Part shown: positions 1-8,431 of the stretch, piece by piece
Numbering within the stretch: position 1 is the stretch's first letter
Layout of the letters: the number at the start of each line of letters is the position of its first letter
Origin: Intestinirhabdus alba
GTDB taxonomy: Bacteria; Pseudomonadota; Gammaproteobacteria; Enterobacterales; Enterobacteriaceae
Assembly: GCF_009711095.1 (NCBI RefSeq)
Contig: NZ_WMJZ01000002.1
Coordinates: 186,001 to 250,000 of the forward strand
Direction: 5' to 3'
DNA length: 64,000 nucleotides
The notes under the pieces: generated by a model
Told to the model about the DNA's origin: nothing
Seen by the model: the letters and a program-made list of their open reading frames with translations, nothing else
Databases searched by the model: none
Program-made: the position numbers and the translations under genes

Positions 1-227
1 AAGTTCTGAAAGGGAGGTTTATTTCAGATTAAGCTGCCGTAATAAAGTAAATTCTCCCGTTTTTTTTGCCTGCTTATATCACGTTAAATGGAACTGACTT
101 TTTTTATACCAGGCCAATCATAAATCATAGTTGTTTCCATTTTTTATCTATTTGACTGTAGTAAGAAACTTCGTTAAACAGTTGCATGAGAAGCCTGTCT
201 ATAAAATTTCTGTGTTATGGAGCAACG

Positions 228-1790
228 ATGAAAATATCCACCACTATTATCTCTATTCCTCTTGCCATGATGCTTTGTGCAATTGCTTTTTCCGTTACTT
301 CGCTCTCAATGGCGGATAAGACGGCTACCGCGCTACAAGTTTCTTCTGACATGAGTAACCAAACCAATAAAATTAACGAGATCAGATACAACTTATCTAT
401 GATGCGCGGGAGCATCAATACCCTTGATGCCGATATCGAGGCCTCAAGAAAACCAACGCAAAAATATATCGATGACTACCAGCGTAGACGAAAGCTGACC
501 GAACAGGCACTCCTGGAGTTGGATCAGCTGCATAATACCCGTTATGACGACATCATTGACCGCTCTCAGGCGCTGATAAAAATTTATGACTTTTCCATGT
601 CACAAATATTGAACCTGCAGAATGCCACCACCTCTACCAGCTCGAAATTATCTGAAATTACTAACCTTATCAGGGAGGAAATAGGTAAGGCTGAACGCGA
701 AAGAATTGATTTTATTAATGGTGCTGAGCGCGCCGTATTTACATTGAAGATATTTGCCTTTATTTTTGTTCTTCTCTCGCTGTGCCTGTTTGGTTTCTCG
801 TTGTATATTGCCAAAGCGAAAATTGTCCGCCGCCTTAACGCGCTTGCAGTAGATATTGGCAGAATCAGTAAAGGCGACCTGAGCAAAAAGTTAACCAACT
901 TCGAGAAAAATGAAATTGGTGATATCTTTTCCCACGTGGAAGCGATGCGCCAGTCGCTGGTCACCATGATCTCTACCATCAAAGGAAACGTTTATACCAT
1001 CGGCAACAGCTCCTCTGAGCTGACAACGGGCAATAACGATCTCTCGTCCCGCACCGAGGAGCAGGCCTCGGCGCTGCAGGAGACGGCGGCCAGCATGGAG
1101 CAGATAAAGATTACCGTTGAAAACAATACGGATAACGCGAAGCAGGCCAACGTGCTGGCCGCTGACGCCAGGCGAGCCGCGAATAACGGCGCGGAGGTGA
1201 TGAAAAATGCGATTGCCTCAATGGAAAGAATTGAAAAGAGCGCCAGCCAGATCGCTGAGATCACGGATGTGATTAACGGCATCGCCAGCCAGACCAATAT
1301 TCTGGCCTTAAACGCCGCGGTGGAGGCCGCGCGTGCCGGCGAGCAGGGGCGCGGTTTTGCGGTAGTCTCATCAGAGGTCCGTAGCCTGGCGGCGCGAAGC
1401 GCGGAGGCGGCAAAAGAGATCAATAATATTATTCGCACCTCGGTTGATGAGATCGAGCTGGGAACCGGGCTGGTGAATGAAGCGGGAGACGGAATGCAAA
1501 ATATCGTGCAGTACGTGACCCAGTTCAGCGATCTGATGCAGGAGATCTCCCTGGCGTCAGAAGAGCAGAAAACCGGTATAGGGCAGGTCGCCGTGGCGAT
1601 TAACCAGATGGACTCCACCACCCAACAAAACGCGGCGCTGGTGGAGCAGGCCGCCGCCGCGACCGCCAGCCTGGACGATCAGGCAAGGCATCTTAACCAG
1701 ATGATCGCCGTCTTTAATACAGAAGAGGTGGATGAAGAAGAGTCTTCGTTTCCCTCCTTCGTCAGAAGACCGGAGGAAATAACGGCGTAA
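228..1790 (+). CDS. Methyl-accepting chemotaxis protein (transmembrane chemoreceptor)
   Basis: Chemoreceptor of about 520 residues that would signal to CheA/CheW from the inner membrane. An N-terminal hydrophobic segment (about residues 5-25) is followed by a periplasmic four-helix-bundle-type sensor, a second membrane segment near 169-193, a HAMP linker and the long cytoplasmic coiled coil. The conserved hairpin tip is unmistakable around residues 351-388 (IASQTNILALNAAVEAARAG, then GRGFAVVSSEVRSLA). The C-terminus does not end in the NWETF-type pentapeptide that recruits CheR in Tar/Tsr. I chose the ATG at 228 because GGAG lies just upstream and it starts the signal-anchor; an in-frame ATG at 186 has no good ribosome-binding site. 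The sensor half is visibly AT-richer than the signalling half. The ligand cannot be told. In E. coli this position next to cueO holds yacC/speE instead. Confidence 0.9.
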   Translation: MKISTTIISIPLAMMLCAIAFSVTSLSMADKTATALQVSSDMSNQTNKINEIRYNLSMMRGSINTLDADIEASRKPTQKYIDDYQRRRKLTEQALLELDQLHNTRYDDIIDRSQALIKIYDFSMSQILNLQNATTSTSSKLSEITNLIREEIGKAERERIDFINGAERAVFTLKIFAFIFVLLSLCLFGFSLYIAKAKIVRRLNALAVDIGRISKGDLSKKLTNFEKNEIGDIFSHVEAMRQSLVTMISTIKGNVYTIGNSSSELTTGNNDLSSRTEEQASALQETAASMEQIKITVENNTDNAKQANVLAADARRAANNGAEVMKNAIASMERIEKSASQIAEITDVINGIASQTNILALNAAVEAARAGEQGRGFAVVSSEVRSLAARSAEAAKEINNIIRTSVDEIELGTGLVNEAGDGMQNIVQYVTQFSDLMQEISLASEEQKTGIGQVAVAINQMDSTTQQNAALVEQAAAATASLDDQARHLNQMIAVFNTEEVDEEESSFPSFVRRPEEITA

Positions 1791-1863
1791 GCTTCACCAG
1801 AAGAGGGCGGCCCGGCGCGGGAATTCGTCAGCGTAGGGGCGGCTTCCCGGGCGTCTGAACGTT

Positions 1864-2067
1864 TATACCCGTCATACTTCAAGTTGCCTGTGCGTTGGCT
1901 ACGGGTTACTCGTCTCATCCATGAGACTCGCCCTGGCGGGCCGCCGCTGGGCGGCGTTCAAATCTGCTCCGGGCAGATTTGTCACTCACCCCGGTCACAT
2001 AGTTCGCTATGCTCCCGGGGATTCGCTCGCTTGCCGCCTTCATGCAACTCGAATTATTTAGGGTACA
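1864..2067. repeat. ERIC element with about 77-bp internal insertion
   Basis: Starts with the ERIC end TATACCCGTCATACTTCAAG and finishes with the opposite end ATTATTTAGGGTA. The central ERIC block (TCACCCCGGTCACATAG ... GATTCGCTCGC) is present. Between the left arm and the centre lies extra sequence (about 1903-1980) that a canonical 127-bp copy, such as the one at 8274-8400, lacks. Its right end abuts the next element. Confidence 0.8.
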
Positions 2068-2200
2068 TACCCGTCATACTTCAAGTTGCATGTGCGTTGG
2101 CTTTATTCGGCCCTGCGGCCTCACCCCTTCGGGGCCAGCCCTGAGGCTGTGCAAAACGCGCTGCGTTTTGTCCTGCAGCTCGAATTATTTAGGGTATATA
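2067..2200. repeat. ERIC-ended element with alternative core
   Basis: Both ERIC termini are present (ATACCCGTCATACTTCAAG at the left, ATTATTTAGGGTATA at the right). The middle is not the ERIC core: it contains GGCCTCACCCCTTCGGGGCC and CAAAACGCGCTGCGTTTTG palindromes. Nearly the same 133-bp unit, inverted, occurs at 49692-49824. Confidence 0.75.
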
Positions 2201-2323
2201 CTCCTCTGACGCTCAGGGGCTAACGGACTCCTTTATTTTATCAGGAGGCGCATAAGGTTCCCGCCTTAGCCTGCGCTATCCGGCAGGCTGAGTCAGAAGG
2301 AACCGGCCTCTGCCTTACCTGCC

Positions 2324-2590
2324 AGGCTGTGTCCCTTAACCGTTCGTGAGCGTCGCTGGCGGCCATTCAGGTCCGGGGCAAGGCGCGAGCCGTGAGGTCT
2401 GGTTATTCCAGATGCGCTGCGAGCAACGCGGCAGCGGGCCTGAATGGCCCCAGCCCTGCGGGACGCAAACCAGAAGCGCGTACTCTGCGTTGTCGGGCTT
2501 GAACGTCGTTCACTACGTCCTGCGCCCTCCGCCTTGATTACGCGCTTCTGGCTCAGCGTCGACGCCACGCCCGGTTAAGGGACACAGCCT
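2324..2590. repeat. 267-bp element with 19-bp perfect terminal inverted repeats
   Basis: AGGCTGTGTCCCTTAACCG at 2324-2342 is the exact reverse complement of 2572-2590. Two further perfect inverted pairs lie inside: GGCCATTCAGG 2361-2371 with 2439-2449 (11 bp), and CCAGAAGCGCGTA 2470-2482 with 2539-2551 (13 bp). Together they would fold into a closed three-way junction. There is no open frame resembling a transposase and no clear target duplication at the edges. It ends 17 bp before the cueO start, immediately before the cueO Shine-Dalgarno. Sequence related to its end and interior recurs at 40089-40106 and 10819-10849. I read it as a non-autonomous mobile or structured intergenic repeat; the family name is unknown to me. 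Confidence 0.6.
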
Positions 2591-2607
2591 AAAATAAGGA
2601 AGTGCTT

Positions 2608-4149
2608 ATGCTACGACGTGATTTCCTGAAATATTCCGCGGCGCTCGGCGCTGCGCTGGCGCTGCCGCCGTGGAGCCGGGCCGCTCTGGCGGCCGAGCCC
2701 CCTCCGCTGCCCGTTCCTGAACTGCTTACCCGTGATTCACAAAACCGCCTGCGGCTTACCGTCCAGGCCGGCCACACCCGCTTTGGCGGAAAAGCGGCCG
2801 CCACCTGGGGCTACAACGGTAGCCTGTCAGGCCCGGCGCTGAAGCTGCGGCGGGGAGAAACCGTCACCGTCGCCATTCATAACCAGCTTGCTGAAGAGAC
2901 GACCCTGCACTGGCATGGCCTGGAGGTGCCGGGCGAGGTGGACGGCGGCCCGCAGGGGATTATTCCGCCGGGCGGCACGCGCACCGTTACCTTTACCGTC
3001 GATCAGCGGGCGGCCACCTGCTGGTTCCATCCGCATCTGCATGGGAAGACCGGACGTCAGGTGGCGATGGGGCTGGCGGGGCTGGTGCTGGTCGAAGATA
3101 CGGAAATCCGCCAGCTGCCGCTGCCGGGGCGGTGGGGCATTGATGACGTGCCGGTTATTGTTCAGGATCGGCGGTTCAGCGCCGACGGCCAGATTGACTA
3201 TCAGCTGGATGCCATGACCGCTGCCGTCGGCTGGTTCGGCGACACCCTGCTGACGAACGGGGCGATCTATCCCCGGCATGCCGCTCCGCGCGGCTGGCTG
3301 CGCCTGCGCCTGCTTAACGGCTGCAACGCGCGCTCGCTCAATTTTGCAACCAGCGACCGGCGGCCGCTGTACGTTATCGCCAGCGACGGCGGGCTGCTGG
3401 CGGAGCCGGTGAAGCTTGAAGCGCTGCCGATGCTGACGGGAGAGCGTTTTGAAGTGCTGGTAAACGTCAGTGACGGCAGGCCGTTCGATCTGCTGACCCT
3501 GCCGGTCAGCCAGATGGGAATGACCCTTGCGCCGTTTGATAAGCCGCACCCGGTGATGCGTATTCAGCCGGTAGGGGTGGGTTCTTCCGGTGCCCTGCCG
3601 GATACCCTGACGACGCTGCCCGCGCTGCCGTCGCTGGAAGGGCTGACCGAACGGAGACTTCAGCTCTCAATGGACCCGATGCTCGATATGGTGGGTATGC
3701 AGCTTCTGCGGCAAAAATATGGCGATCGGGCGATGGCCGGGATGGAGCATGGCGGGATGAACCACGGCAGCATGGGCAATATGCATCATGGCGACGGCGC
3801 GTTTGATTTCCACAATGCCAATAAGATCAATGATAAAGCTTTCGATATGCAGCAGCCGATGTTCGCGGCGGAACGGGGCAAACCGGAGCGCTGGGTGATT
3901 TCCGGCGAGGGCGATATGATGCTGCACCCGTTCCATATTCACGGTACGCAGTTTCGCATTCTGCGGGAAAACGGCCAGGCTCCGGCGGCGCACCGCGCGG
4001 GCTGGAAGGATACGGTACGGGTGGAGGGCGGCGTCAGCGAGGTGCTGGTGAAGTTTAACCACCCGGCACCGAAAGAGCACGCCTATATGGCCCACTGCCA
4101 TCTGCTGGAGCATGAGGATACGGGGATGATGCTGGGATTCACCGTATAA
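2608..4149 (+). CDS. cueO: Multicopper oxidase CueO (periplasmic cuprous oxidase)
   Basis: Oxidises Cu(I) to Cu(II) in the periplasm and protects against copper. A twin-arginine signal (RRDFLKYS, then an Ala/Leu-rich stretch) starts the 513-residue protein, close to the 516 of E. coli. All copper ligands are visible: HWHG at 101-104, HPHLHG at 141-146, HPFHIHG at 440-446 and [13 protein letters not shown] from 496. The Met/His-rich insert near 373-395 ([20 protein letters not shown]) corresponds to the substrate-copper segment. The ATG at 2608 is preceded by TAAGGAAG; a GTG six bases upstream is too close to that site. The usual CueR operator is not evident upstream, where the 267-bp repeat sits instead. 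Confidence 0.97.
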   Translation: MLRRDFLKYSAALGAALALPPWSRAALAAEPPPLPVPELLTRDSQNRLRLTVQAGHTRFGGKAAATWGYNGSLSGPALKLRRGETVTVAIHNQLAEETTLHWHGLEVPGEVDGGPQGIIPPGGTRTVTFTVDQRAATCWFHPHLHGKTGRQVAMGLAGLVLVEDTEIRQLPLPGRWGIDDVPVIVQDRRFSADGQIDYQLDAMTAAVGWFGDTLLTNGAIYPRHAAPRGWLRLRLLNGCNARSLNFATSDRRPLYVIASDGGLLAEPVKLEALPMLTGERFEVLVNVSDGRPFDLLTLPVSQMGMTLAPFDKPHPVMRIQPVGVGSSGALPDTLTTLPALPSLEGLTERRLQLSMDPMLDMVGMQLLRQKYGDRAMAGMEHGGMNHGSMGNMHHGDGAFDFHNANKINDKAFDMQQPMFAAERGKPERWVISGEGDMMLHPFHIHGTQFRILRENGQAPAAHRAGWKDTVRVEGGVSEVLVKFNHPAPKEHAYMAHCHLLEHEDTGMMLGFTV

Positions 4150-4153
4150 AAAA

Positions 4154-4178
4154 TGCCGGACGGCGGTTGCGCCGTCCG
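4154..4178. repeat. REP-like palindrome
   Basis: GGACGGCG-GTTG-CGCCGTCC (4158-4177), preceded by GCC, just after the cueO stop, has the composition and fold of an enterobacterial REP unit. Single copy here. Confidence 0.45.
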
Positions 4179-4303
4179 TGTTCAGAGTGCCCGCGACAAT
4201 GACGCCTGGTGGGCAAGTCTTAGTCGGTCAGGCGAAGGCGGCCTTACTGTCGCTTCAGTTTTTTCAGTTTGGTAAAGAGCTGCCGTCCACGATCTGACAA
4301 TAT

Positions 4304-4336
4304 AAAAACGCCTGCGGAGTAGGGCAGGCGTTTTTT
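4304..4336. terminator. Bidirectional terminator between convergent cueO and gcd
   Basis: AAAACGCCTGC and GCAGGCGTTTTTT pair around a short loop, with A-rich and T-rich flanks, so it works on both strands. It lies 10 bp past the gcd stop. Confidence 0.85.
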
Positions 4337-4345
4337 GTCAGACGA

Positions 4346-6736
4346 TTACCTGGCGTCGTCCGGCAGGGCGTAAGCAACGATATAGTCGCCCATCTTTGTA
4401 CCAAACGAGCCGTGGCCGCCTGCGGAAACCACCACGTACTGTTTACCGTTCACCTCATAGGTCATTGGCGTCGCCTGGCCGCCCGCTGGCAGACGTCCCT
4501 GCCACAGCTTTTCGCCGTTGCTCATGTTGTAGGCGCGCAGGTAGTTATCGGCGGTGGCGGCGATAAACAGCACGTTGCCGGCGGTGGAAATCGGCCCGCC
4601 GAGCATCGGCATCCCCAGCCTGAACGGCACGGGTATCGGCATCGCAAACGGCAGGCTATCCTGGGGGGTGCCGATGCGTTTTTTCCACACCACTTTATGC
4701 GTTTTCAGATCCAGCGCGGAGATGTAGCCCCAGGCTGGCTGCTTGCACGGCAGGCCAAACGGCGACAGGAACGGGTTCAGCGTGACGCCGTACGGCACGC
4801 CGTACTGGGGCTGGATGCCCGCTTCGGTTCCGGTGCCGGTGGCGTCTTTCGGCTGCTCCATCGGATTGCCCGGCCCGCGGGGGATAAGCCTGGAGACAAA
4901 GGGCAGCGCCATCGGGTTGGCGATTGCCACCTGGCGATGCGGGTCGACGGAGATGCCGCCCCATTCGAACATGCCGAGGTTGCCGGGGAACACCAGCGTG
5001 CCCTGCTCGGAGGGCGGGGTGAAGATCCCCTCATAGCGCAGCTGGTGGAACATCACCCGGCAGACCAGCTGGTCAAACATCGTCGCGCCCCACATATCCG
5101 CGCCGGACAGCTTTTTCTGCGGGCGGAAGCTCAGTTCAGAAAACGGCTGGGTTTTGCTGACGTAGTCGCCTTTGGCGGCACCCTGTGGCACCGGCGTTTC
5201 CGGCGCGGGCACGATCGGCTGGCCGTTACGCCGGTCCAGCACAAAGATGTTGCCGGTCTTCGCCGGGGCGTAGATCGCCGGAACGGTCTGCCCGTTCACG
5301 GTAATATCCGCCAGCGTTGGCTGAGAGGGCATATCCATGTCCCAGAGATCGTGGTGAACCGTCTGGTAGCTCCAGGCCAGCCTGCCGGTGGTGGCGTTCA
5401 GCGCCAGAATCGAGCTGGCGTAGCGCTCCTGCTCCGGCGTGCGGTGTCCGCCCCAGATATCCGGCGTGCTCACGCCCATTGGCAGATAGACCAGATCCCG
5501 CTGCGCGTCATAGGCCGCCGGTGCCCAGGAGTTCGGCGAATTAAAGGTGAAGGTGTGCTCGTCGGACGGGATGGCGTTCGGCTCTTTGGCCCCCGGATCG
5601 AAGGCCCACAGCAGCCTGCCGGTATTGACGTCAAAGCCGCGGATAACCCCGGAAGTTTCGCGGGTGGAGAAGTTATCGGTCACTGAACCGGCGATCACGA
5701 TGGTTTTATCGGTGACGATGGGCGGCGAGGTCGGCTCATAAAGCCCCGGCGTGGTGTCCGGCATATTGCTCTGTAGATTGAGCACACCTCCGCTGGCGAA
5801 GGTTTCGCACAGCCTGCCGGTGTCGGCGTTCAGCGCGATAAGGCGGCCGTCGTTAACCGGTAGCAGGATGCGGCGCGGACAGTCGGCCATCACCTCCGGC
5901 GAGGCGGTATCAGCCTTCGCCTCATGATAAGAGACTCCGCGGCAGGTCACATGCTGGAAGGATTCGTTGGTCTTCAACTGTGGATCGTAGTGCCATTTCT
6001 CTTTGCCGGTCGCCGCGTCGAGGGCAAACAGACGCTGGTGGGCGGAGCAGAGATAAAGCGTTTCGCCTACCTTAATCGGGGTGACCTCGTTGGTCAGCTC
6101 GCCCGGATCGTTTGGCTGTTTCAAATCGCCGGTGCGGAAGACCCATGCCTCCTTCAGATTGTGGACGTTATCCGCGTTAATTTGCCTGAGGGGAGAATAG
6201 CGCTGGCCCTCCTGATTGCGGCCGTAGGCGGGCCAGTCGCCGTCGGCGATCTGAGAGATGGCCGCCGCAGGGCTGGCGTCGGTTCGCAGGGTGCCGTTAA
6301 TCTCCTGCGGATCGTTGAACCCGGCCCAGGTCAACATGCCGCCGCCGATCAGCAGCGCCGCCAGCAGCCCGGCGACGGCACCGCGGGAAGGGACGCGCAG
6401 ACGATGCCAGACGAAGGGCAGGATGAGCCAGATGCCGAAGAAAATCAGAACGTCGCAGCGCGGCGTCAGCGCCCAGAAGTCGAAGCCGACCTCCCGGACG
6501 CCCCAAATCATCGTGGCGAGGAGCAGGACGGCATACAGCCATAGCGCGGAGCGCCGGCCGCGCCACAGCAGCACCGCCACGCCGAGCATTACCAGCCCGG
6601 CGATGGGGTAGTACCAGGAGCCGCCGACGGCCACCAGCCAGCCGCCGCCGATAAGCAGATAAAGCCCGCAGAGGGCGGCGAAGAGCGCCGTCAGCGCCAC
6701 GAGCAGCCGTGGCGATGGTGAATGTTTTTCAGCCAT
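4346..6736 (-). CDS. gcd: Membrane-bound PQQ-dependent glucose dehydrogenase
   Basis: Oxidises D-glucose to gluconolactone on the periplasmic face and passes electrons to ubiquinone. The length of 796 residues equals the E. coli enzyme. About the first 140 residues form five hydrophobic segments (for example LLVALTALFAALCGLYLLIG). The rest is the PQQ beta-propeller, with typical segments such as GDWPAYGRNQEGQRYSPL, a WD-containing strand (HHDLWDMDMPSQPTL) and the C-terminal GHGSFGTKMGDYIVAYALP. Activity needs PQQ; no pqq genes are in this window. It is transcribed divergently from hpt, with a perfect CRP box in the shared spacer, consistent with the cAMP-CRP control known for E. coli gcd. Confidence 0.97.
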   Translation of the reverse strand: MAEKHSPSPRLLVALTALFAALCGLYLLIGGGWLVAVGGSWYYPIAGLVMLGVAVLLWRGRRSALWLYAVLLLATMIWGVREVGFDFWALTPRCDVLIFFGIWLILPFVWHRLRVPSRGAVAGLLAALLIGGGMLTWAGFNDPQEINGTLRTDASPAAAISQIADGDWPAYGRNQEGQRYSPLRQINADNVHNLKEAWVFRTGDLKQPNDPGELTNEVTPIKVGETLYLCSAHQRLFALDAATGKEKWHYDPQLKTNESFQHVTCRGVSYHEAKADTASPEVMADCPRRILLPVNDGRLIALNADTGRLCETFASGGVLNLQSNMPDTTPGLYEPTSPPIVTDKTIVIAGSVTDNFSTRETSGVIRGFDVNTGRLLWAFDPGAKEPNAIPSDEHTFTFNSPNSWAPAAYDAQRDLVYLPMGVSTPDIWGGHRTPEQERYASSILALNATTGRLAWSYQTVHHDLWDMDMPSQPTLADITVNGQTVPAIYAPAKTGNIFVLDRRNGQPIVPAPETPVPQGAAKGDYVSKTQPFSELSFRPQKKLSGADMWGATMFDQLVCRVMFHQLRYEGIFTPPSEQGTLVFPGNLGMFEWGGISVDPHRQVAIANPMALPFVSRLIPRGPGNPMEQPKDATGTGTEAGIQPQYGVPYGVTLNPFLSPFGLPCKQPAWGYISALDLKTHKVVWKKRIGTPQDSLPFAMPIPVPFRLGMPMLGGPISTAGNVLFIAATADNYLRAYNMSNGEKLWQGRLPAGGQATPMTYEVNGKQYVVVSAGGHGSFGTKMGDYIVAYALPDDAR

Positions 6737-6796
6737 AAAAGGATTCCATCCTGACCGGTTAATTTTTTAATCGCAGTTAATTATAGGTAGGCGTTG

Positions 6797-6812
6797 TGTG
6801 AGGATGATCACA
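6797..6812. promoter_or_regulatory. CRP-binding site between gcd and hpt
   Basis: TGTGAGGATGATCACA matches the consensus TGTGA-N6-TCACA at every fixed base. Its centre lies about 65 bp upstream of the start predicted for hpt from the -10 at 6858, a spacing used by class I activation. It also lies about 60 bp before the gcd start codon. Role inferred. Confidence 0.8.
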
Positions 6813-6854
6813 AAATGAACTTTACTAACAGATGCCGCCAATAAATGTTTTTGC

Positions 6855-6863
6855 TGGTATACT
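6855..6863 (+). promoter_or_regulatory. Extended -10 promoter element for hpt
   Basis: TGGTATACT is an extended -10 (TGnTATACT). The expected -35 position (about 6835-6840) is poor, which fits an activator-assisted promoter. Confidence 0.5.
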
Positions 6864-6941
6864 GCGTGCCTTGCGCTTCAGCGCCCGCTTATTATGACCG
6901 GGCATGAGGTGCTTTGTTTTTTAAATCATATGGTTATAGAC

Positions 6942-7478
6942 ATGAAACATACTGTAGAAGTCATGATCCCCGAAGCGGAGATCAAAGCGCGTATTGCCGA
7001 ACTGGGTCGTCAGATTACTGAACACTATAAAGACAGCGGCAGTGATATGGTGCTGGTCGGTCTGCTGCGCGGATCGTTTATGTTTATGGCGGATCTGTGC
7101 CGGGAAGTGCAGGTGTCTCATGAAGTCGATTTTATGACCGCTTCCAGCTACGGCAGCGGGATGTCCAGCACTCGCGACGTGAAAATCCTCAAGGATCTGG
7201 ATGAAGATATCCGCGGGAAGGATGTGCTGATTGTGGAGGATATTATCGACTCCGGCAATACGCTGTCGAAGGTGCGTGAAATACTCAGCCTGCGCGGGCC
7301 GAAGTCGCTGGCGATCTGCACCCTGCTGGATAAACCCTCCCGCCGGGAGGTGAATGTGCCGGTTGAGTTTGTCGGCTTTTCTATTCCGGATGAGTTCGTG
7401 GTCGGCTACGGTATCGACTACGCCCAGCGCTATCGCCATCTGCCGTACGTTGGCAAAGTGGTTATGCTGGACGAGTAG
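6942..7478 (+). CDS. hpt: Hypoxanthine phosphoribosyltransferase
   Basis: Purine salvage: converts hypoxanthine (and less well guanine) plus PRPP to the nucleotide. It has 178 residues, as in E. coli. The PRPP-binding loop [14 protein letters not shown] is near residues 99-112. The N-terminus [18 protein letters not shown] is the family form, so the ATG at 6942 is preferred to the in-frame ATG at 6894. Divergent from gcd. A GC-rich palindrome (GCCCGGC/GCCGGGC, 7487-7510) follows but has no T-run. Confidence 0.97.
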   Translation: MKHTVEVMIPEAEIKARIAELGRQITEHYKDSGSDMVLVGLLRGSFMFMADLCREVQVSHEVDFMTASSYGSGMSSTRDVKILKDLDEDIRGKDVLIVEDIIDSGNTLSKVREILSLRGPKSLAICTLLDKPSRREVNVPVEFVGFSIPDEFVVGYGIDYAQRYRHLPYVGKVVMLDE

Positions 7479-7537
7479 GACGGGTAGCCCGGCGGCGCGG
7501 CCTGCCGGGCCTGCAGAACGGCACGTCGGGTGCCGCG

Positions 7538-8200
7538 TTACTTATGGTTGATGTGCTTCAGGCCGATGCCGGAAACGCCCTGGCGATAGCGCTGCTCCAG
7601 GGTGTCTCGACTGGTGGCGGTGACCTCCAGATCGCGCAGCAGGCCGTCGTGGATGCCGTAGGCCCAGCCGTGGATCGTCACCTTCTGGCCGCGCTTCCAG
7701 GCAGACTGCATGATGGTTGAGTGGCCCAGGTTGTAGACCTGCTCCATCACGTTCAGCTCGCACAGGGTGTCCATGCGGCGCTCCTGGGGCATTTCGCTGA
7801 GCAGGTCGCTATGTTTGAACCAGATATCGCGGATGTGCAGCAGCCAGTTATTGATTAGCCCCAGCTCCGGGTTTTCTACCGCCGCCTGCACGCCGCCGCA
7901 TCCGTAGTGGCCGCAGATGATAATATGCTCAACCTCCAGCACGTCAACCGCATACTGCACCACGGAGAGGCAGTTCAGGTCGGTATGAATTACCAGGTTA
8001 GCGACGTTGCGGTGAACAAAAAGCTCGCCGGGTTCCAGGCCGGTTAAGCGTTCAGCGGGAACGCGGCTGTCGGAACAGCCAATCCACAGGAAACGCGGTT
8101 TCTGCGCGTGTGCCAGCTTCTCAAAAAAACCGGGATCCTCTTCCACCAGCATTTTTGACCATAGTGCATTGTTGCTGATGAGTGTATCTATGTCTTTCAT
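7538..8200 (-). CDS. can: Beta-class carbonic anhydrase
   Basis: Cytosolic CO2/bicarbonate interconversion, needed in air to supply bicarbonate for carboxylations. It has 220 residues, the length of E. coli Can. Zinc ligands and the catalytic dyad are seen in CSDSR (Cys42, Asp44) and GHYGCGG (His98, Cys101). The start [11 protein letters not shown] with GGAGGT upstream is chosen over an in-frame start 60 bases earlier. Convergent with hpt. Confidence 0.97.
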   Translation of the reverse strand: MKDIDTLISNNALWSKMLVEEDPGFFEKLAHAQKPRFLWIGCSDSRVPAERLTGLEPGELFVHRNVANLVIHTDLNCLSVVQYAVDVLEVEHIIICGHYGCGGVQAAVENPELGLINNWLLHIRDIWFKHSDLLSEMPQERRMDTLCELNVMEQVYNLGHSTIMQSAWKRGQKVTIHGWAYGIHDGLLRDLEVTATSRDTLEQRYRQGVSGIGLKHINHK

Positions 8201-8273
8201 GGAGGTTAACGACCTGTAACCAAATAAGTGCGTTGGGCTAATATAGGGCAACTTCCACATTATTTAAACCATA

Positions 8274-8400
8274 TATACCCTAAATAATTCGGGTTACAGG
8301 AAGGCGGCAAGCGAGCGAATCCCCGGGAGCATAGCGAACTATGTGACCGGGGTGAGTGAGCGTAGCCAACGCACATGTAACTTGAAGTATGACGGGTATA
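8274..8400. repeat. Canonical 127-bp ERIC element
   Basis: Complete copy from TATACCCTAAATAATTCGGG to TTGAAGTATGACGGGTATA, exactly 127 bp, with the central ATCCCCGGGAGCATAG/CTATGTGACCGGGGTGA palindrome. It sits in the divergent can/yadG spacer and would be transcribed in the yadG leader if the promoter lies upstream of it. Confidence 0.92.
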
Positions 8401-8431
8401 GAGTGCAAGAACGTAAGGTAAGTAAAAAACT

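Noticed and set aside
43-80. Possible sigma-28 (flagellar) promoter before the MCP gene (TAAAGTAA ... GCCTGCTT)
   Set aside because: The spacing is about 17 bp where about 11 is needed, and the -10 match is poor.
1884-2568. Small open frames between the MCP gene and cueO
   Set aside because: They lie wholly inside ERIC-type and inverted-repeat elements and have no credible start sites.
4412-5686. 424-codon plus-strand open frame inside gcd
   Set aside because: Shadow of gcd; no recognisable fold and no ribosome-binding site.
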